A DNA stretch of 13,937 bases from Bog-950 sp964620645. Lineage in GTDB: Bacteria > Bacteroidota > Bacteroidia > Chitinophagales > LD1. Below are positions 12,610-13,937 of the stretch, piece by piece (within the stretch, counting starts at the first letter, position 1; every line of letters begins with the position of its first letter). The notes under the pieces were generated by a model. It did not search any database and was not told the origin of the DNA. It was given only the letters and a program-made list of their open reading frames with translations. The stretch lies in NCBI GenBank assembly GCA_964620645.1, contig CAZUHU010000098.1, positions 1 to 13,937 of the forward strand, given 5' to 3'. A program made the position numbers and the translations under genes.

Positions 12610-13937
12610 GTGAAAAGGTTTTTACTTTTCCTTACCGCGTTTTTTACTGTGTATGGCCTGTGCGCGCAGCAACAAATACTTTTATTAACTGAAAGTTTTG
12701 AGAACGGCGGCGGCTCATTTGTACTGAACGGTGCAGGTGTGGGCACCAATAGCGGCAGCAACCAGTGGACTATTAACGCTGATTACGATGGCCAACCAAC
12801 GTACCCAAATACGCCCCCTCAGGATAGTATTGTTAGCGGACAGATAAACGGTGCGCCCAACTCTTCTTATCTGCACATTTATGATTCTAATGCCGGGGCC
12901 GGTATAGCTAACGCTAACTGGAACCCATCAGCAGCCAGCGATCATTTTACTTACCTGGGCAGCCCGTTTTGCACACTGGGCATGAGCGATGTTATCTTCA
13001 CCTTCTTCTGGCTATGCGAAGGCGATGCCAATGCCTACGGCGAAGTTTATTACAGTATAGATGGAGGCCCATGGGTTAAAACAGGGCAAACCAAATACAA
13101 CAACCAAAGCAAGTGGAAATACGAGATTATACAGGACCCTGCCTTTAACAATGTGCAGAACCTGCAGTTGGGTTTCCGCTGGGTAAACCCTGCAGCCGGC
13201 ACAGCCAATGTTTCTTTTAGTATTGATGATATTATTGCTGTGGGCACTTACGATAACGTAAACAACCCGGTGCACCTCAGTATTACACAGTTGTTCTCCG
13301 ATTCTGTTTGCCAGGACAACTTCATATTTTTCTCTTATGAGTTAAGCGCTCCTTTATGCGATGGGCAATACCAGATTGAATTAAGCGATGCCAACGGTAA
13401 CTTCGCCAACCCGATTAACGAAGGCGTAGTTACAATTTCGGCCCCCGACAGCACAGGGGTAACGGGCTTTAAGGTGCCTAACAACGTTGTAGGCAATTGC
13501 TTTAGGATACGCCTGAACAGAATAAGCCCTGAACCTCAAATTATAGGCGATACCTCTGTTTGCTTTACTATTCTCGACTGTCCGGAATCGGTATTTACCC
13601 TAAACGCCCCGGTAATGAATGATAATGACACTACCTGTATACTTAGTGTAATAGATGTGAAGTTTAACTCCATAGGTGTGTTTGGCATTAACAACCACTA
13701 CATTGCTGAGTTATCTGATGCCAACGGCAGTTTTGCCAACCCTTATCAATTGGGCAATAACCCCGATAACCAATCTTATCCCGGCTTCCCTCCGGGTAAT
13801 GTATCGGGCCTTATACCGCAAAACGTACCTCCCGGCTGTGGTTATTACATTCGTGTGCGTTCTACCAGCCCTGCTATTATCGGTACGGTTATCGGGCCGT
13901 TCTGCTTAGTGCAGTGCGACGAGTTAACCAACAACCA
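12610..13937 (+). CDS. Large secreted repeat protein, probable T9SS surface adhesin, C-terminus beyond window (GTG start)
   Basis: A frame opens with GTG at 12610 and stays open to the right edge (442 codons). An in-frame stop at 12598-12600 leaves GTG as the only common start. Residues 1-19 are a signal peptide (KRFLLFLTAFFTVYGLCAQ). Residues about 25-215 look like a jelly-roll/MAM-like domain, from LLTESFENGGGSF to SFSIDDIIAVGTYDN. After this come at least two repeats of about 110 residues with the core YQIELSDANGNFANP (254) and YIAELSDANGSFANP (364), each containing paired cysteines. Repeats of this type occur in long Bacteroidota surface proteins, often ending in a T9SS type B/gliding-motility-associated domain. 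That end is not visible here. Its place 59 bp after a PorP/SprF and PorE-like pair suggests that it is their secreted client. Confidence 0.88.
   Translation, partial: MKRFLLFLTAFFTVYGLCAQQQILLLTESFENGGGSFVLNGAGVGTNSGSNQWTINADYDGQPTYPNTPPQDSIVSGQINGAPNSSYLHIYDSNAGAGIANANWNPSAASDHFTYLGSPFCTLGMSDVIFTFFWLCEGDANAYGEVYYSIDGGPWVKTGQTKYNNQSKWKYEIIQDPAFNNVQNLQLGFRWVNPAAGTANVSFSIDDIIAVGTYDNVNNPVHLSITQLFSDSVCQDNFIFFSYELSAPLCDGQYQIELSDANGNFANPINEGVVTISAPDSTGVTGFKVPNNVVGNCFRIRLNRISPEPQIIGDTSVCFTILDCPESVFTLNAPVMNDNDTTCILSVIDVKFNSIGVFGINNHYIAELSDANGSFANPYQLGNNPDNQSYPGFPPGNVSGLIPQNVPPGCGYYIRVRSTSPAIIGTVIGPFCLVQCDELTNN
13270..13920 (+). repeat. Tandem protein repeats of about 110 residues within the surface protein
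   Basis: Two diverged copies are visible at protein level, one centred on ELSDANGNFANP and one on ELSDANGSFANP, offset by exactly 110 residues (330 bases). Each ends with a Cys-containing strand and a P-x-IIG segment (SPEPQIIGDTSVCF; SPAIIGTVIGPFC). Copies differ widely in DNA, so this is old divergence and not recent duplication. More copies probably follow beyond the window. Confidence 0.7.

Noticed and set aside
1..13937. Mobile element, CRISPR array, tRNA/rRNA genes or phage genes
   Set aside because: No transposase or integrase motifs, regularly spaced short repeats, tRNA-like folds or phage proteins were seen; gene content looks chromosomal.

Overview
The window looks like chromosomal DNA from a member of the Bacteroidota. 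It holds several type IX secretion (T9SS) proteins, including a PorP/SprF-like protein, a PorE-like OmpA-family protein and a calcium-loop propeller with a type A sorting domain. It also has a promoter of the Bacteroidota form (TTTG, 19 bases, TAnnTTTG), Shine-Dalgarno sites that are mostly weak or absent, and several non-ATG starts. I see no mobile element, CRISPR array, tRNA or rRNA. Genus cannot be told from the sequence.

Left part (1-2706). A truncated imelysin-family (M75) lipoprotein gene on the minus strand sits behind a well-formed promoter that is bracketed by two Fur-box-like 19-bp palindromes, so iron control is likely. Next are a minus-strand DUF4846-type lipoprotein and, divergent from it, a TlpA/ResA-like periplasmic thioredoxin.

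Middle part (2705-5680): a cysteine and sulfur block. On the minus strand the order is leader, cysE (serine acetyltransferase), cysK (cysteine synthase), then an intrinsic terminator shared with the convergent thioredoxin gene. The cysE leader encodes a 12-residue peptide with four consecutive cysteine codons. The last codons of the peptide duplicate the 3' arm of an intrinsic terminator located 17 bases before cysE. This has the layout of a ribosome-mediated cysteine attenuator: terminator and antiterminator compete for the same 8-base segment. CysE also ends in isoleucine, the residue that docks into CysK in the known cysteine synthase complex. A TauE/SafE-family permease, a family often tied to sulfur compounds, diverges from this leader.

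Right part (5749-13937), mostly plus strand. It contains a large secreted FG-GAP/VCBS-type protein, an RsmB/NOP-family rRNA cytosine methyltransferase (TTG start), and a tiny Cys-rich lipoprotein on the opposite strand. These are followed by a three-gene surface cluster: PorP/SprF-like protein (TTG start), PorE-like TPR/propeller/OmpA protein, and the beginning of a large repeat-containing secreted protein (GTG start) that runs off the window. The cluster has the layout of a T9SS surface protein with its dedicated outer-membrane partner and a peptidoglycan anchor.
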